NCBI GenBank assembly: GCA_934591895.1
Contig: CAKTPP010000002.1
Coordinates: 124,001-188,000, forward strand
Source: an uncultured Oscillospiraceae bacterium
GTDB lineage: Bacteria; Bacillota; Clostridia; Oscillospirales; Oscillospiraceae
Direction of reading: 5' to 3'
Length of the DNA stretch: 64,000 nt
The first letter of the stretch is position 1. The number at the start of each line of letters is the position of its first letter. The notes beneath the pieces were generated by a model. The model saw only the letters and a program-made list of their open reading frames with translations, had not been told where the DNA came from and ran no database searches. This document shows, piece after piece, positions 24,122 through 31,879 of the stretch. Both the position numbers and the translations under genes were made by a program.

Positions 24122-24979
24122 TCACGCGCACCCGCGTCCGGCAAGTGCTTTGACTCCCGCAAGATAAGCATACGGCACGCACAGGTCCCCCCGGCCGGAG
24201 CCGAGGGCGATGTCCGGCTTGCGCAGACCGTGATAGTCCGATCCGCCGGTCGGCACGAGGCCGAAGCGCCCGGCCAGCGCCTGTGCAGCCGCCGCCTGCC
24301 CGGGCGTATAGGTCGTGTAGCGCACCTCGAGCCCGAGCGCTCCGGCGTCCGCCGCCGCGGTGAGCATGGCGGTGCGCTGCGCGTCATCAAAGCGGTACTT
24401 GAACAGATGCGCCACGACCGGCACGCCGCCCGCCGCGCGCAATGCGCGCACGGAATCCTCGAGCGGGATGTTGTAGCGCGGGACATAAAAGCGCTTGCCC
24501 CGGCCGAGCAGGCCGCGCATCCCGTCGGACACCGTGGGGATGCAGCCGCGCTGCACGAGCAGCGCCGCGATGTGCGGCCGGCCGAGCACCGTCTGCCCCG
24601 GAAAGGCCGCGTGCAGGTCGTCCATCGTGATGGGATAGCCCGCGTCGTGCAGGCGCTGCACCATGGTCTCGTTGCGGGCATTGCGCTCGTCGGTGGCGCG
24701 GGTCATGAGCGCGCGCAGCGCGGCGTTGTCCGTGTCCATGTAATAGCCGAGCAGGTGCACCTCCTCGCCGCCCCACACGGTGGACAGCTCCACGCCCGGG
24801 ACGACCTCGATGCCGTGCGTCTTTCCTGCCGCAAGCGCGGCCGGAAGCCCCGAAAAGGTGTCGTGATCCGTGATCGCCATGGCGCGCAGCCCGGCCGCCG
24901 CCGCCTTGCGCACGACGGTCTCCGGCGCGTCCGAGCCGTCGGAGGCAAGCGTGTGCACGTGCAGATCAATCCGCTCCAT
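24122..24979 (-). CDS. PHP-domain phosphoesterase
   Basis: A 285-residue metal-dependent hydrolase. The four PHP motifs are visible: DLHVHTLASDGSD (4-16), AITDHDTFSG (about 36-45), the conserved GVELST region (about 62-67), and GSDYHG near the C-terminus. Stand-alone PHP proteins of this type include 3',5'-nucleoside bisphosphate phosphatase and 5'-3' exonuclease-like enzymes (TrpH/YciV), a likely but unproven activity. ATG 24979 overlaps the end of the thiamine pyrophosphokinase gene by 14 nt, so the two form an operon. Confidence 0.85.
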   Translation of the reverse strand: MERIDLHVHTLASDGSDAPETVVRKAAAAGLRAMAITDHDTFSGLPAALAAGKTHGIEVVPGVELSTVWGGEEVHLLGYYMDTDNAALRALMTRATDERNARNETMVQRLHDAGYPITMDDLHAAFPGQTVLGRPHIAALLVQRGCIPTVSDGMRGLLGRGKRFYVPRYNIPLEDSVRALRAAGGVPVVAHLFKYRFDDAQRTAMLTAAADAGALGLEVRYTTYTPGQAAAAQALAGRFGLVPTGGSDYHGLRKPDIALGSGRGDLCVPYAYLAGVKALAGRGCA

Positions 24980-25622
24980 GGCGCACCTCCAGCCCGTCCG
25001 GCAGCGCGTCGCCCTGCCAGAGGACGAAGACCGTGCCGTCGGCAACGCGCACCGCGGCGCGCGCATCGGTGAAGGAGTTGCTCACGCCGAGCGGCATGGC
25101 GCAGGTGAGCGTCGCATCCGTGACCTCATAGAGCAGGCCGCGCAGCGTGACGCCGCGCGCAGCGTCGCCGCTGCTGAACACCGAGACCGTGCCCGTCATG
25201 CCGGCGGGAAAGGTCAGCGTGCCGTTTTGCACCGCCGTGACCACCCAGCCGCAGCCGATGAGCCAGCCCTGCGCGCCCGCATCCGTGAGGCCGCGCAGCG
25301 TCTGCAGGCTTGCGACCGTCTGGTCGATGCGGCCGCCGAGCGCGCCCGCCATCACGAGCCGCCGGTAGCCGTGCCCGAGCGCCCAGCGCACGGCAAGGCC
25401 GAGGTCGGTGTCGTCCTTCATGACCGGGTGCGTCTCCACGTTCGGGTGCTCCGGGCGGTAGCCGAGCGAGTCAAAGTCGCCCATGACGAAGTCCGGCTCG
25501 ATGCCGCGCGCACGCAGCGAACGGTAGCCGCCGTCGGCCGCGATGATATAGTCGCCCGCGCGCGGGCTCAGGTGCACGCCCTCGAGACTGGCCGCGCCGA
25601 CGATGTAACAGGTTTTGTCCAT
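24966..25622 (-). CDS. thiN: Thiamine pyrophosphokinase
   Basis: A 218-residue enzyme that transfers pyrophosphate from ATP to thiamine, giving thiamine diphosphate, the cofactor of phosphoketolase and other enzymes in this window. Diagnostic segments are DYIIAADGGYRSLRARGIEPD, FVMGDFDSLG and KDDTDLGLAVRWAL (catalytic Asp cluster), GALGGRIDQTVASLQ, and a C-terminal thiamine-binding domain with GVSNSF. ATG 25622 places MDKTCYIVGA at the normal start of the family; ATG 25640 is an alternative, and neither has a good ribosome site. A TGGTACAAT extended -10 lies upstream. Confidence 0.88.
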   Translation of the reverse strand: MDKTCYIVGAASLEGVHLSPRAGDYIIAADGGYRSLRARGIEPDFVMGDFDSLGYRPEHPNVETHPVMKDDTDLGLAVRWALGHGYRRLVMAGALGGRIDQTVASLQTLRGLTDAGAQGWLIGCGWVVTAVQNGTLTFPAGMTGTVSVFSSGDAARGVTLRGLLYEVTDATLTCAMPLGVSNSFTDARAAVRVADGTVFVLWQGDALPDGLEVRHGAD

Positions 25623-25655
25623 GTGAACGCCAACTTTCATGAATGATCGTCCGTT

Positions 25656-25661
25656 ATTGTA
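25656..25661 (-). promoter_or_regulatory. Extended -10 promoter of the thiN operon
   Basis: Minus strand TGGTACAAT, with TACAAT at 25661-25656. The predicted start leaves 9 nt to ATG 25640 or 27 nt to ATG 25622. Confidence 0.45.
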
Positions 25662-25775
25662 CCACATTCCGCGCGCCGAGAAAAGAATTGCCTGTAAATT
25701 ACGTGCACGCGCATTTGTTAGATTTTAAACTCGTCAAAAATCAAAAATTTTATTTCTATTGTTACTGATATATGA

Positions 25776-25781
25776 TATAAT
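25776..25781 (+). promoter_or_regulatory. Extended -10 promoter of the pyruvate carboxylase gene
   Basis: TGATATAAT with TATAAT at 25776-25781; -35 is weak (TTTCTA at 17 nt). The leader is about 80 nt and GC-rich, with a possible GCGGCG/CGCCGC hairpin, before GTG 25868. Confidence 0.6.
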
Positions 25782-25867
25782 TCCAGCATTGGCGTCGCGG
25801 CGATGTGTGCGTTGCGCCGCTGCCGCCCATCTCTGCGGTCCGCCGCAGTCAGAAAGGAGACACGACC

Positions 25868-28800
25868 GTGTCAGAAAGAGTTTTCAGCAAGGTCCTTGCC
25901 GCCAACCGCGGTGAGATCGCGGTGCGTATCTTCCGCGCGTGCTATGACCTCGGTATCCACACCGTGGCCATGTACTCCAAGGAAGACGAACTGAGCATGT
26001 TCCGCACCCGTGCCGACGAGGCATATCTTGTCGGCGAGAACAAGAGCCCTCTGGGTGCGTATCTCGACATTCCCGAGATCATCGATCTGGCCAAGCGCCG
26101 CGGCGTCGACGCCATCCACCCGGGCTACGGCTTCCTGTCCGAGAATGCGGACTTTGCCCGCGCCTGCGAAGCGGCCGGCATCACGTTCATCGGGCCTCCG
26201 AGCGACGTGCTCGGCAAGATGGGCGACAAGCTCTCGGCCAAGCAGATCGCCATGGAGTGCGGCGTGCCGGTCATCCCCGGCTGCTCCGAGCCGCTGCGCG
26301 ACGGGCAGGAGGCACTCGAGAAGGCCATCAGCTTCGGCTTCCCCGTCATCCTCAAGGCGGCGGCCGGCGGCGGCGGCCGCGGCATGCGCCTGTGCGAGAT
26401 GCCCGAGGACGTTATCCCCGCGTTCGAGCTCGTCAAGAGCGAGGCACGCAAGGCCTTCGGCAATGACGACATCTTCATTGAGAAATACCTCGTGCAGCCC
26501 AAGCACATCGAGGTGCAGATCCTTGCCGACCAGTACGGCAACGTGCGCCACCTCGGCGAGCGTGACTGCTCGCTGCAGCGCCGCTACCAGAAGGTCGTGG
26601 AGTTTGCGCCCGCGTGGAGCGTGCCCGAGAGCATCCGTGAGCAGCTGCACGCCGACGCCGTGAAGATCGCCGAGGCCGTCGGCTATGTCAACGCCGGCAC
26701 GGTGGAGTTCCTCGTCGACCGCGACGGCAACCACTACTTCATCGAGATGAACCCCCGCATCCAGGTCGAGCATACCGTCACCGAGATGGTCACGAACATC
26801 GACCTCGTGCGCGCGCAGATCCTCATCGCCGAGGGACAGCCGATCAGCCATCCGGAGATCGGTCTGGGCGACCAGAACAACCTCAAGATCAACGGCTACG
26901 CCATCCAGTGCCGCGTGACCACCGAGGATCCGGCCAACAACTTCGCGCCCGACAACGGCAAGATCGAGGCCTACCGCTCCGGCGGCGGCTTCGGCGTGCG
27001 TCTTGACGGCGGCAACGTCGGCACGGGCTCGGTCATCTCGCCGTACTATGACTCACTGCTCGTCAAGGTCACGAGCTGGGACTGCACCTTCCCCGCCGTC
27101 TGCCGCAAGGCCACCCGCGCCATCAACGAGGAGCACGTGCGCGGCGTGAAGACGAACATTCCGTTCGTGACGAACATCCTCACGCACCCGACCTTCGTCG
27201 CCGGCAAGTGCCACACGAAGTTCATCGACGAGACGCCGGAGCTGTTCGAGTTCACCGAATCGCGCGACCGCGCGACCCGCGTGCTCAAATACATCGCCAA
27301 CATCCAGGTCAACAATCCTGACGCCGAGCGCCATCAGTATGACACGCCGCGCTTCCCGCAGGCGCAGCGCGAGATCACGAAGCAGGACGGGCTCAAGCTC
27401 CTGCTCGACACCGACGGCCCCGAGGCCGTCCGCGACTGGGTGCTCGGCCAGAAGAAGCTGCTCATCACCGACACGACGATGCGCGACGCGCACCAGTCGC
27501 TGCTGAGCACCCGCCTGCGCACCCGCGACATGGTCAAGGGCGCCGACGGCACGGCCGATATTCTCGCCGACTGCTTCTCGCTCGAGATGTGGGGCGGCGC
27601 GACGTTTGACACCGCCTACCGCTTCCTGCACGAGTCCCCGTGGGAGCGTCTGGAGATGCTGCGTGAGAAGATCCCGAACATCCCGTTCCAGATGCTGCTG
27701 CGCGGCTCGAACCTCGTCGGCTACGCGAGCTATCCGGACAACCTCGTGCGCGCCTTCATCGCCGAGTCCGCCCGTGAGGGCATCGACGTGTTCCGCGTGT
27801 TCGACTCGCTCAACTGGCTGCCGAACATGGAGACCGCCATGGACGAGGTGCTGCGTCAGGGCAAGTTCCTCGAGGGCACCGTGTGCTACACCGGCGACAT
27901 CCTCGACCCGGAGCGCGACCGCTACACACTGCAGTACTATGTCGACTTCGCCAAGGAGCTCGAGCGCCGCGGCGCGCACATGCTGGCCATCAAGGATATG
28001 TCCGGCCTGCTCAAGCCGTATGCCGCCAAGAAGCTCGTCAGCACCCTCAAGCAGGAGGTCGGCATCCCCATCCACCTGCACACGCACAACACCACCGACA
28101 ACCAGATTGCGACCTACCTCATGGCGGCCGAGGCCGGCGTGGACGTGGTCGACACCGCCATCGGACCGCTGGCCAACCTCACGAGCCAGCCGTCGATGAA
28201 CGCGCTTGTCGAGTCCCTGCGCGGTCAGGAGCGCGACACCGGCTTTGACCCGCAGCGCCTGCAGGAGCTGGCCGATTACTGGGCCGACGTGCGCCTGCGC
28301 TATGAGAGCTTCGACAAGGGCCTCAAGGTCCCCGTCACCGACATCTACCGCTATGAGATCCCCGGCGGCCAGTACACGAACCTGCAGCCGCAGGTCGAGT
28401 CGCTCGGCCTCGGCCACCGCTTCGCGGACGTCAAGGAGATGTACCGCACCGTCAACCTCATGCTCGGCGACATCATCAAGGTCACGCCGTCGTCCAAGAT
28501 GGTCGGCGACCTCGCGATCTTCATGGTGCAAAACGACCTCACGCCCGAGAACATCGTCGAAAAGGGCGAGCACCTCGCCTTCCCCGACAGCGTCGTGAGC
28601 TACTTCAAGGGCATGATGGGTCAGCCGCCCTGCGGCTTCCCGAAGGATCTGCAGCGCGTCGTGCTCAAGGGCGAAAAGGCCATCACCGGCCGCCCCGGCG
28701 ACCTGCTGCCGCCCGTGGACTGGGATCAGCTGCGCAGCGAGATCCGCAAGTTCTACCCGAACTACGAGGAGCCGCGCTCGCTCATCTCGTTTGCCATGTA

Positions 28801-29299
28801 CCCGAAGGTCTATGAGGAGTACATCCGCCACCGCAAGGAGTACGGCTACATCATGCGCATGGGCAGCCACGTGTTCTTCAACGGCATGGCCGTCGGCGAG
28901 ATGAACAAGATCAACATCGAGGACGGCAAGACCCTCATGATCAAGTACATCGGCCTCGGCGACCGCAACGACGACGGCACGCGCAACGTGCAGTTCGAGC
29001 TCAACGGCATGCGCCGCGAGGTCTCCGTGCCCGACCCGACCGCGACCGATTCGGCCAAGACCGTCGTCATGGCCGACCCGAACGACAAGAGCCAGGCCGG
29101 CGCGTCCATCCCGGGCATGGTGTCCAAGGTCAACGTCAAGCCCGGCGATCAGGTCAAGGTCAACGACGTGCTCGCCGTGATCGAGGCCATGAAGATGGAG
29201 ACAAGCGTCGTCGCCCGCATGGACGGCACGATCGACGAAGTCTTTGTCAAGGGCGGCCAGTCGGTCAAGGCCGGCGAGCTGCTGCTGACGATCAAGTAA
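25868..29299 (+). CDS. pyc: Pyruvate carboxylase
   Basis: A 1143-residue biotin enzyme that carboxylates pyruvate to oxaloacetate. Domains in order: biotin carboxylase (KVLAANRGEIAVRIFRA at 7-23, the ATP-grasp KAAAGGGGRGMR loop near 164-175, and EMNPRIQVEHTVTEM near 294-308), the TIM-barrel carboxyltransferase from about 540 (LLITDTTMRDAHQSLL, HTHNTTDNQ), the PC tetramerisation region, and a C-terminal biotinyl domain with VIEAMKMETSV, where the lysine is biotinylated. Length is normal for single-chain PC. GTG 25868 has AAGGAG eight bases upstream. It is monocistronic with a strong terminator and feeds oxaloacetate for anabolism or a reductive branch. Confidence 0.97.
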   Translation: MSERVFSKVLAANRGEIAVRIFRACYDLGIHTVAMYSKEDELSMFRTRADEAYLVGENKSPLGAYLDIPEIIDLAKRRGVDAIHPGYGFLSENADFARACEAAGITFIGPPSDVLGKMGDKLSAKQIAMECGVPVIPGCSEPLRDGQEALEKAISFGFPVILKAAAGGGGRGMRLCEMPEDVIPAFELVKSEARKAFGNDDIFIEKYLVQPKHIEVQILADQYGNVRHLGERDCSLQRRYQKVVEFAPAWSVPESIREQLHADAVKIAEAVGYVNAGTVEFLVDRDGNHYFIEMNPRIQVEHTVTEMVTNIDLVRAQILIAEGQPISHPEIGLGDQNNLKINGYAIQCRVTTEDPANNFAPDNGKIEAYRSGGGFGVRLDGGNVGTGSVISPYYDSLLVKVTSWDCTFPAVCRKATRAINEEHVRGVKTNIPFVTNILTHPTFVAGKCHTKFIDETPELFEFTESRDRATRVLKYIANIQVNNPDAERHQYDTPRFPQAQREITKQDGLKLLLDTDGPEAVRDWVLGQKKLLITDTTMRDAHQSLLSTRLRTRDMVKGADGTADILADCFSLEMWGGATFDTAYRFLHESPWERLEMLREKIPNIPFQMLLRGSNLVGYASYPDNLVRAFIAESAREGIDVFRVFDSLNWLPNMETAMDEVLRQGKFLEGTVCYTGDILDPERDRYTLQYYVDFAKELERRGAHMLAIKDMSGLLKPYAAKKLVSTLKQEVGIPIHLHTHNTTDNQIATYLMAAEAGVDVVDTAIGPLANLTSQPSMNALVESLRGQERDTGFDPQRLQELADYWADVRLRYESFDKGLKVPVTDIYRYEIPGGQYTNLQPQVESLGLGHRFADVKEMYRTVNLMLGDIIKVTPSSKMVGDLAIFMVQNDLTPENIVEKGEHLAFPDSVVSYFKGMMGQPPCGFPKDLQRVVLKGEKAITGRPGDLLPPVDWDQLRSEIRKFYPNYEEPRSLISFAMYPKVYEEYIRHRKEYGYIMRMGSHVFFNGMAVGEMNKINIEDGKTLMIKYIGLGDRNDDGTRNVQFELNGMRREVSVPDPTATDSAKTVVMADPNDKSQAGASIPGMVSKVNVKPGDQVKVNDVLAVIEAMKMETSVVARMDGTIDEVFVKGGQSVKAGELLLTIK

Positions 29300-29313
29300 A
29301 TCACCCCGGTTTT

Positions 29314-29348
29314 CATGCGGAGCGCACGCTTGTGCGCTCCGCATTTGC
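29314..29348 (+). terminator. Terminator after pyc, first of two copies
   Basis: A perfect 13-bp stem, ATGCGGAGCGCAC (29314-29326) with its complement (29331-29343), GCTT loop, then TTGCAT. Twenty-nine consecutive bases recur at 30708-30736. Confidence 0.88.
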
Positions 29349-29488
29349 ATCTGTCAAAAAGTATTACTTTTTGACAAAGGGGCTGCAGTCTGCTGCGCGC
29401 ATAATTTGTGCGCCGGCGGCACACAAATTCCACACTTGCAGCCTGAGCGGTATTTTCTCCGCCGCACATGTCGCCGAAGAAAATGATA
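29348..29488 (+). repeat. Dispersed hairpin element, copy 3 (5' part)
   Basis: Contains hairpins 1-3 of the element: TGTCAAAAAGT (29352-29362) with 29366-29376, identical to copy 1; hairpin 2 AATTTGTGCGCC (29403-29414) with 29418-29429, loop GGC, one mismatch; hairpin 3 ATTTTCTCCG (29452-29461) with CGAAGAAAAT (29475-29484). Hairpin 4 is missing: homology stops at 29487, and a different sequence follows. Copy 4 at 30620 carries the missing part. Confidence 0.75.
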
Positions 29489-29489
29489 C

Positions 29490-29829
29490 CCTTGCCGTGC
29501 CGCTCTATATGTAGCGGTGCTCAACCACGTACCCGCTGTGCAGCGCGCGCCGCAGCGCGCGCAATCTCGAGCCGCCCGCGCACAACCCCCCCACCAAAAC
29601 AAGCGCGGGCGGCGAGACGGCAAGGGCGGCGGCACACCTGCCGCCGACCGCGCAGCGACGCGGCGCACACATGCGACGCGGCGCGGAGGACCGAGCGCGC
29701 GCCGCCACCACGCACGACACCAAAACAACGGCGGCGCGCGCGGAACTGCGGCGGCGGGGGGGCAGCGCGGACGCGCCCGGGGGAGAACCGCCGCCGCGAC
29801 CGCTTGATTGATATGATAAAGAGAGCTGC
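29490..29829. other. T-poor, very GC-rich non-coding tract
   Basis: Roughly 29570-29790 has almost no T on the plus strand and is dominated by GCGGCGC-like runs. CACCAAAACAA followed by a GC-rich block occurs twice, starting near 29591 and 29718, which suggests an internal direct repeat. No ORF with a ribosome site or recognisable product is present on either strand. The left end joins repeat copy 3; the right end joins the HNH gene. Confidence 0.5.
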
Positions 29830-30135
29830 TTATAGCAGCTCATCCATATCGATCGGGCACCATTGTCCCGCATACATGTCGGCGACGTATTCGACGCAGG
29901 CCTGTTCTACATCTTCTGCGGTCATTGTCCAGCCATCGGGGATGCAGCCATGCACAGCACCGTGGCATCTGCTGCAGAGCGTGATGAGGTTGTCGGGCTC
30001 GCTGTTGCCGCCTTTGCCGCGCGGGATGACGTGGTGGATTTGCAGATACTGCGTGGAATCGCAGAGCGCGCAGCGGTAGCCGTCTCTGCGGTAGATGGAT
30101 TTGCGGAGCGTGGAATTGATGGAAGCTGAAATCAT
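29830..30135 (-). CDS. HNH endonuclease
   Basis: A 101-residue protein with an intact HNH nuclease core: zinc cysteines C22-x2-C25, the catalytic HH at 34-35 in QIHHVIPRGKGG, N49 in the NLITLC segment, then C54-x2-C57-H58. There is no separate DNA-binding domain. AAAAGGAG lies just before ATG 30135. The GAGCTGCT/AGCAGCTC hairpin spans the stop codon and is followed on the minus strand by TCTTTAT, so it may end the transcript. It sits inside the segment that splits the repeat element. A homing-type or mobile-element nuclease is the simplest idea; phage terminase-associated HNH proteins are an alternative, but no phage genes are present. Confidence 0.85.
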   Translation of the reverse strand: MISASINSTLRKSIYRRDGYRCALCDSTQYLQIHHVIPRGKGGNSEPDNLITLCSRCHGAVHGCIPDGWTMTAEDVEQACVEYVADMYAGQWCPIDMDELL

Positions 30136-30619
30136 GGTGTAAATCTCCTTTTATTTGCGCCGCTGCATGACCGTCAAGGCCGATGCACAGCGCAAGGCCG
30201 GTGGCGCTGTCAAGCGGCACACGGGCGAAAAAAGGGCGCGGCGCGTGCTCGCGCGCAGACGCGTCCTCTTTTTTGACCGTGCTTTTCGTCAGAAAAGCGG
30301 CCTTGCGTGGCTGCATCGTGCATTTCAGCCTTGCACGGTCAATGCTATCCTTGCATAAATCAGGGAGATTTACACGATTTCAGCGGACATATTCCACAGC
30401 GACGCGATCCGAGACGCAGAAAGACGGCGCCGCAAGCCGCTCGGAGACGTTTATGCAGATGAATAATCAACAAGATTTCAACATCATTTGGTTGGGTAGC
30501 GTGCTAAAGTGTCTGGTTTGCTCTCGCGTGCCGGTCATGCAGCCGTGGAGCGGCTTGCCAAACGTTATGTGAACGCAGCCATTGCCACGTCTTCCCTATG
30601 CATTTGCATATACCGCGGT
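30136..30619. other. Non-coding segment between the HNH gene and repeat copy 4
   Basis: No supported gene. An imperfect inverted repeat relates the HNH leader and first codons (30126-30148) to 30362-30382, where GGAGATTTACAC recurs on the plus strand but the ATG has been lost. Downstream of it a short open frame reads ISADIFHSDAIRDAERRRR and stops at 30451; it may be a gene remnant. Several AAAAGCACGGTC/GACCGTGC-type pairings occur in 30270-30345. Confidence 0.4.
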
Positions 30620-30704
30620 GGGCGCCGCACATGTCGCCGGAGAAAATGATCGGACCTTCTTTCGCCGCTGCGGCGGCGAAACTCTGCGAGGCTTTGACAG
30701 GCTG
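30620..30704 (+). repeat. Dispersed hairpin element, copy 4 (3' part)
   Basis: Starts inside hairpin 3: the loop and right arm (30623-30650) match copy 3 in 27 of 28 positions, but the left arm is absent. Hairpin 4 is TTCGCCGC (30661-30668), loop TGCG, GCGGCGAA (30673-30680); its stem differs from copies 1 and 2 with base pairing kept. ACTCTGCGAGGC follows as in copy 2. Copies 3 and 4 together equal one full element. Confidence 0.75.
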
Positions 30705-30705
30705 A

Positions 30706-30741
30706 GACGGAGCGCACGCTTGTGCGCTCCGCATTTTTATG
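30706..30741 (+). terminator. Second copy of the pyc terminator
   Basis: CGGAGCGCAC (30708-30717) pairs with GTGCGCTCCG (30722-30731), followed by CATTTTTAT. It duplicates the terminator at 29314. Confidence 0.8.
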
Positions 30742-30911
30742 GGCAGACGCGGCGGGAGGTTCCGGATGCGCACCGAGGCCGTCACTTTGCGCTTTTTGTT
30801 CCCATCTGCACCGAAAAGGGCTGGAAAAGTCCGCATAGCTATGTTAATATAGACAAATGTAAATCGGTCCGGGTTTCCTGCCCACAGGCATTTATGAGAG
30901 GAGTTTTTATC

Positions 30912-31847
30912 GTGCTTGTGCCCTATTCCTGGTTCCAGATCCTCTGGTACTTCTACATTTACGGCTTTCTTGGCTGGTGCTCCGAGGTGGCGTTTGCCGC
31001 CGTCGCGCACGGCAAGTTCGTCAACCGCGGCTTCGTCAACGGCCCCATCTGCTCGATCTACGGCTTCGGCGTCATGAGCGTGCTGCTCGTGCTCGGCCCG
31101 CTCAAGAGCAGCTTCTGGCTGCTGTTCGGCGGCAGCGTGCTGTTTACGAGCGCCATCGAATACCTCACCGGCTGGGTGCTGGAAAAGGTGTTTCACGACA
31201 AGTGGTGGGATTACTCCAAGCGTCCGCTGAACATCAAGGGCTATGTGTGCCTTGAGTTCTCGGTGCTGTGGGGTCTGGCGTGCGTGTTCGTGGTCGACGT
31301 GTTCCAGCCGCTCGTGGCAAAGGCCGTCGACCTCATCCCGAAAAAGCTCGGCTGGGCGCTGCTCGGCACGTTCAGCGCACTGTGGATCGCCGACAACATC
31401 ATCACCGCCATGGAGATCCGCAAGCTGCCGAAGAAGCTGCGCGCCCTGCAGGCCATCGAGGATTCGCTCACTGCCATCTCCGACGAGATCGGCGAGGAGA
31501 TCTATATTCGCACGTCAGACGCGAAGGACCGCGGCATGGAGGTTTACACCGGCATGAAGGAAAAGAGCACGGAGCTTGCAGAAAAACGCGCCGAGGCCTC
31601 GGTCGAGCGCCGCAGCGAGCTGCTGGCGCGCCGCAGCGAACTGCTGCAGCGCCGCGAGGAGATCCTCAGCCACCGCAACATCGTGCACGAGCGTATCGCG
31701 CAGGCGTTCCCGGCGCTGCGCTCCGGCCAGACCAACGGCCGCGCCTTCACCCGTGTGCATGAGCACGCGCAGCGCCGCAAGGAGCTGGCCAAGGCCGTCA
31801 AGGCGAAGGCCAAGGCGCTCAAAAACAAAGCAAAAGACCGCGCCTGA
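30912..31847 (+). CDS. Putative ABC-transporter type IV permease-like membrane protein (CmpB family)
   Basis: A 311-residue protein. Residues 1-190 hold about five hydrophobic helices, with WYFYIYGFLGWCSEVAFAAV near the start, GFVNGPICSIYGFG, and IEYLTGWVLEKVFHDKWWDY followed by the next charged loop; these are typical of the COG4905 putative ABC-transporter family, for which transport has not been shown. Residues about 215-311 form a long, charged, probably coiled-coil tail rich in Arg/Glu/Lys. GTG 30912 follows AGGAG by eight bases; the in-frame ATG 30894 would place that ribosome site inside the gene. Confidence 0.75.
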   Translation: MLVPYSWFQILWYFYIYGFLGWCSEVAFAAVAHGKFVNRGFVNGPICSIYGFGVMSVLLVLGPLKSSFWLLFGGSVLFTSAIEYLTGWVLEKVFHDKWWDYSKRPLNIKGYVCLEFSVLWGLACVFVVDVFQPLVAKAVDLIPKKLGWALLGTFSALWIADNIITAMEIRKLPKKLRALQAIEDSLTAISDEIGEEIYIRTSDAKDRGMEVYTGMKEKSTELAEKRAEASVERRSELLARRSELLQRREEILSHRNIVHERIAQAFPALRSGQTNGRAFTRVHEHAQRRKELAKAVKAKAKALKNKAKDRA

Positions 31848-31879
31848 CCATCCGTCAGGCCGCAGAAAGAAGAAGAAGC

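Noticed and set aside
27053..29350. 765-residue open frame antisense to pyc
   Set aside because: Same artefact; composition is typical of the reverse frame of a GC-rich gene and it has no start signals.
29490..30600. Idea that the HNH segment is a group I or group II intron
   Set aside because: No intron ends (for example GUGYG for group II), no domain V-like hairpin and no reverse transcriptase or LAGLIDADG gene could be seen; kept only as an HNH-bearing insertion.
30582..30911. 110-residue N-terminal extension of the CmpB-like protein
   Set aside because: The frame reads through repeat copy 4 and the terminator; AGGAG with correct spacing marks GTG 30912.
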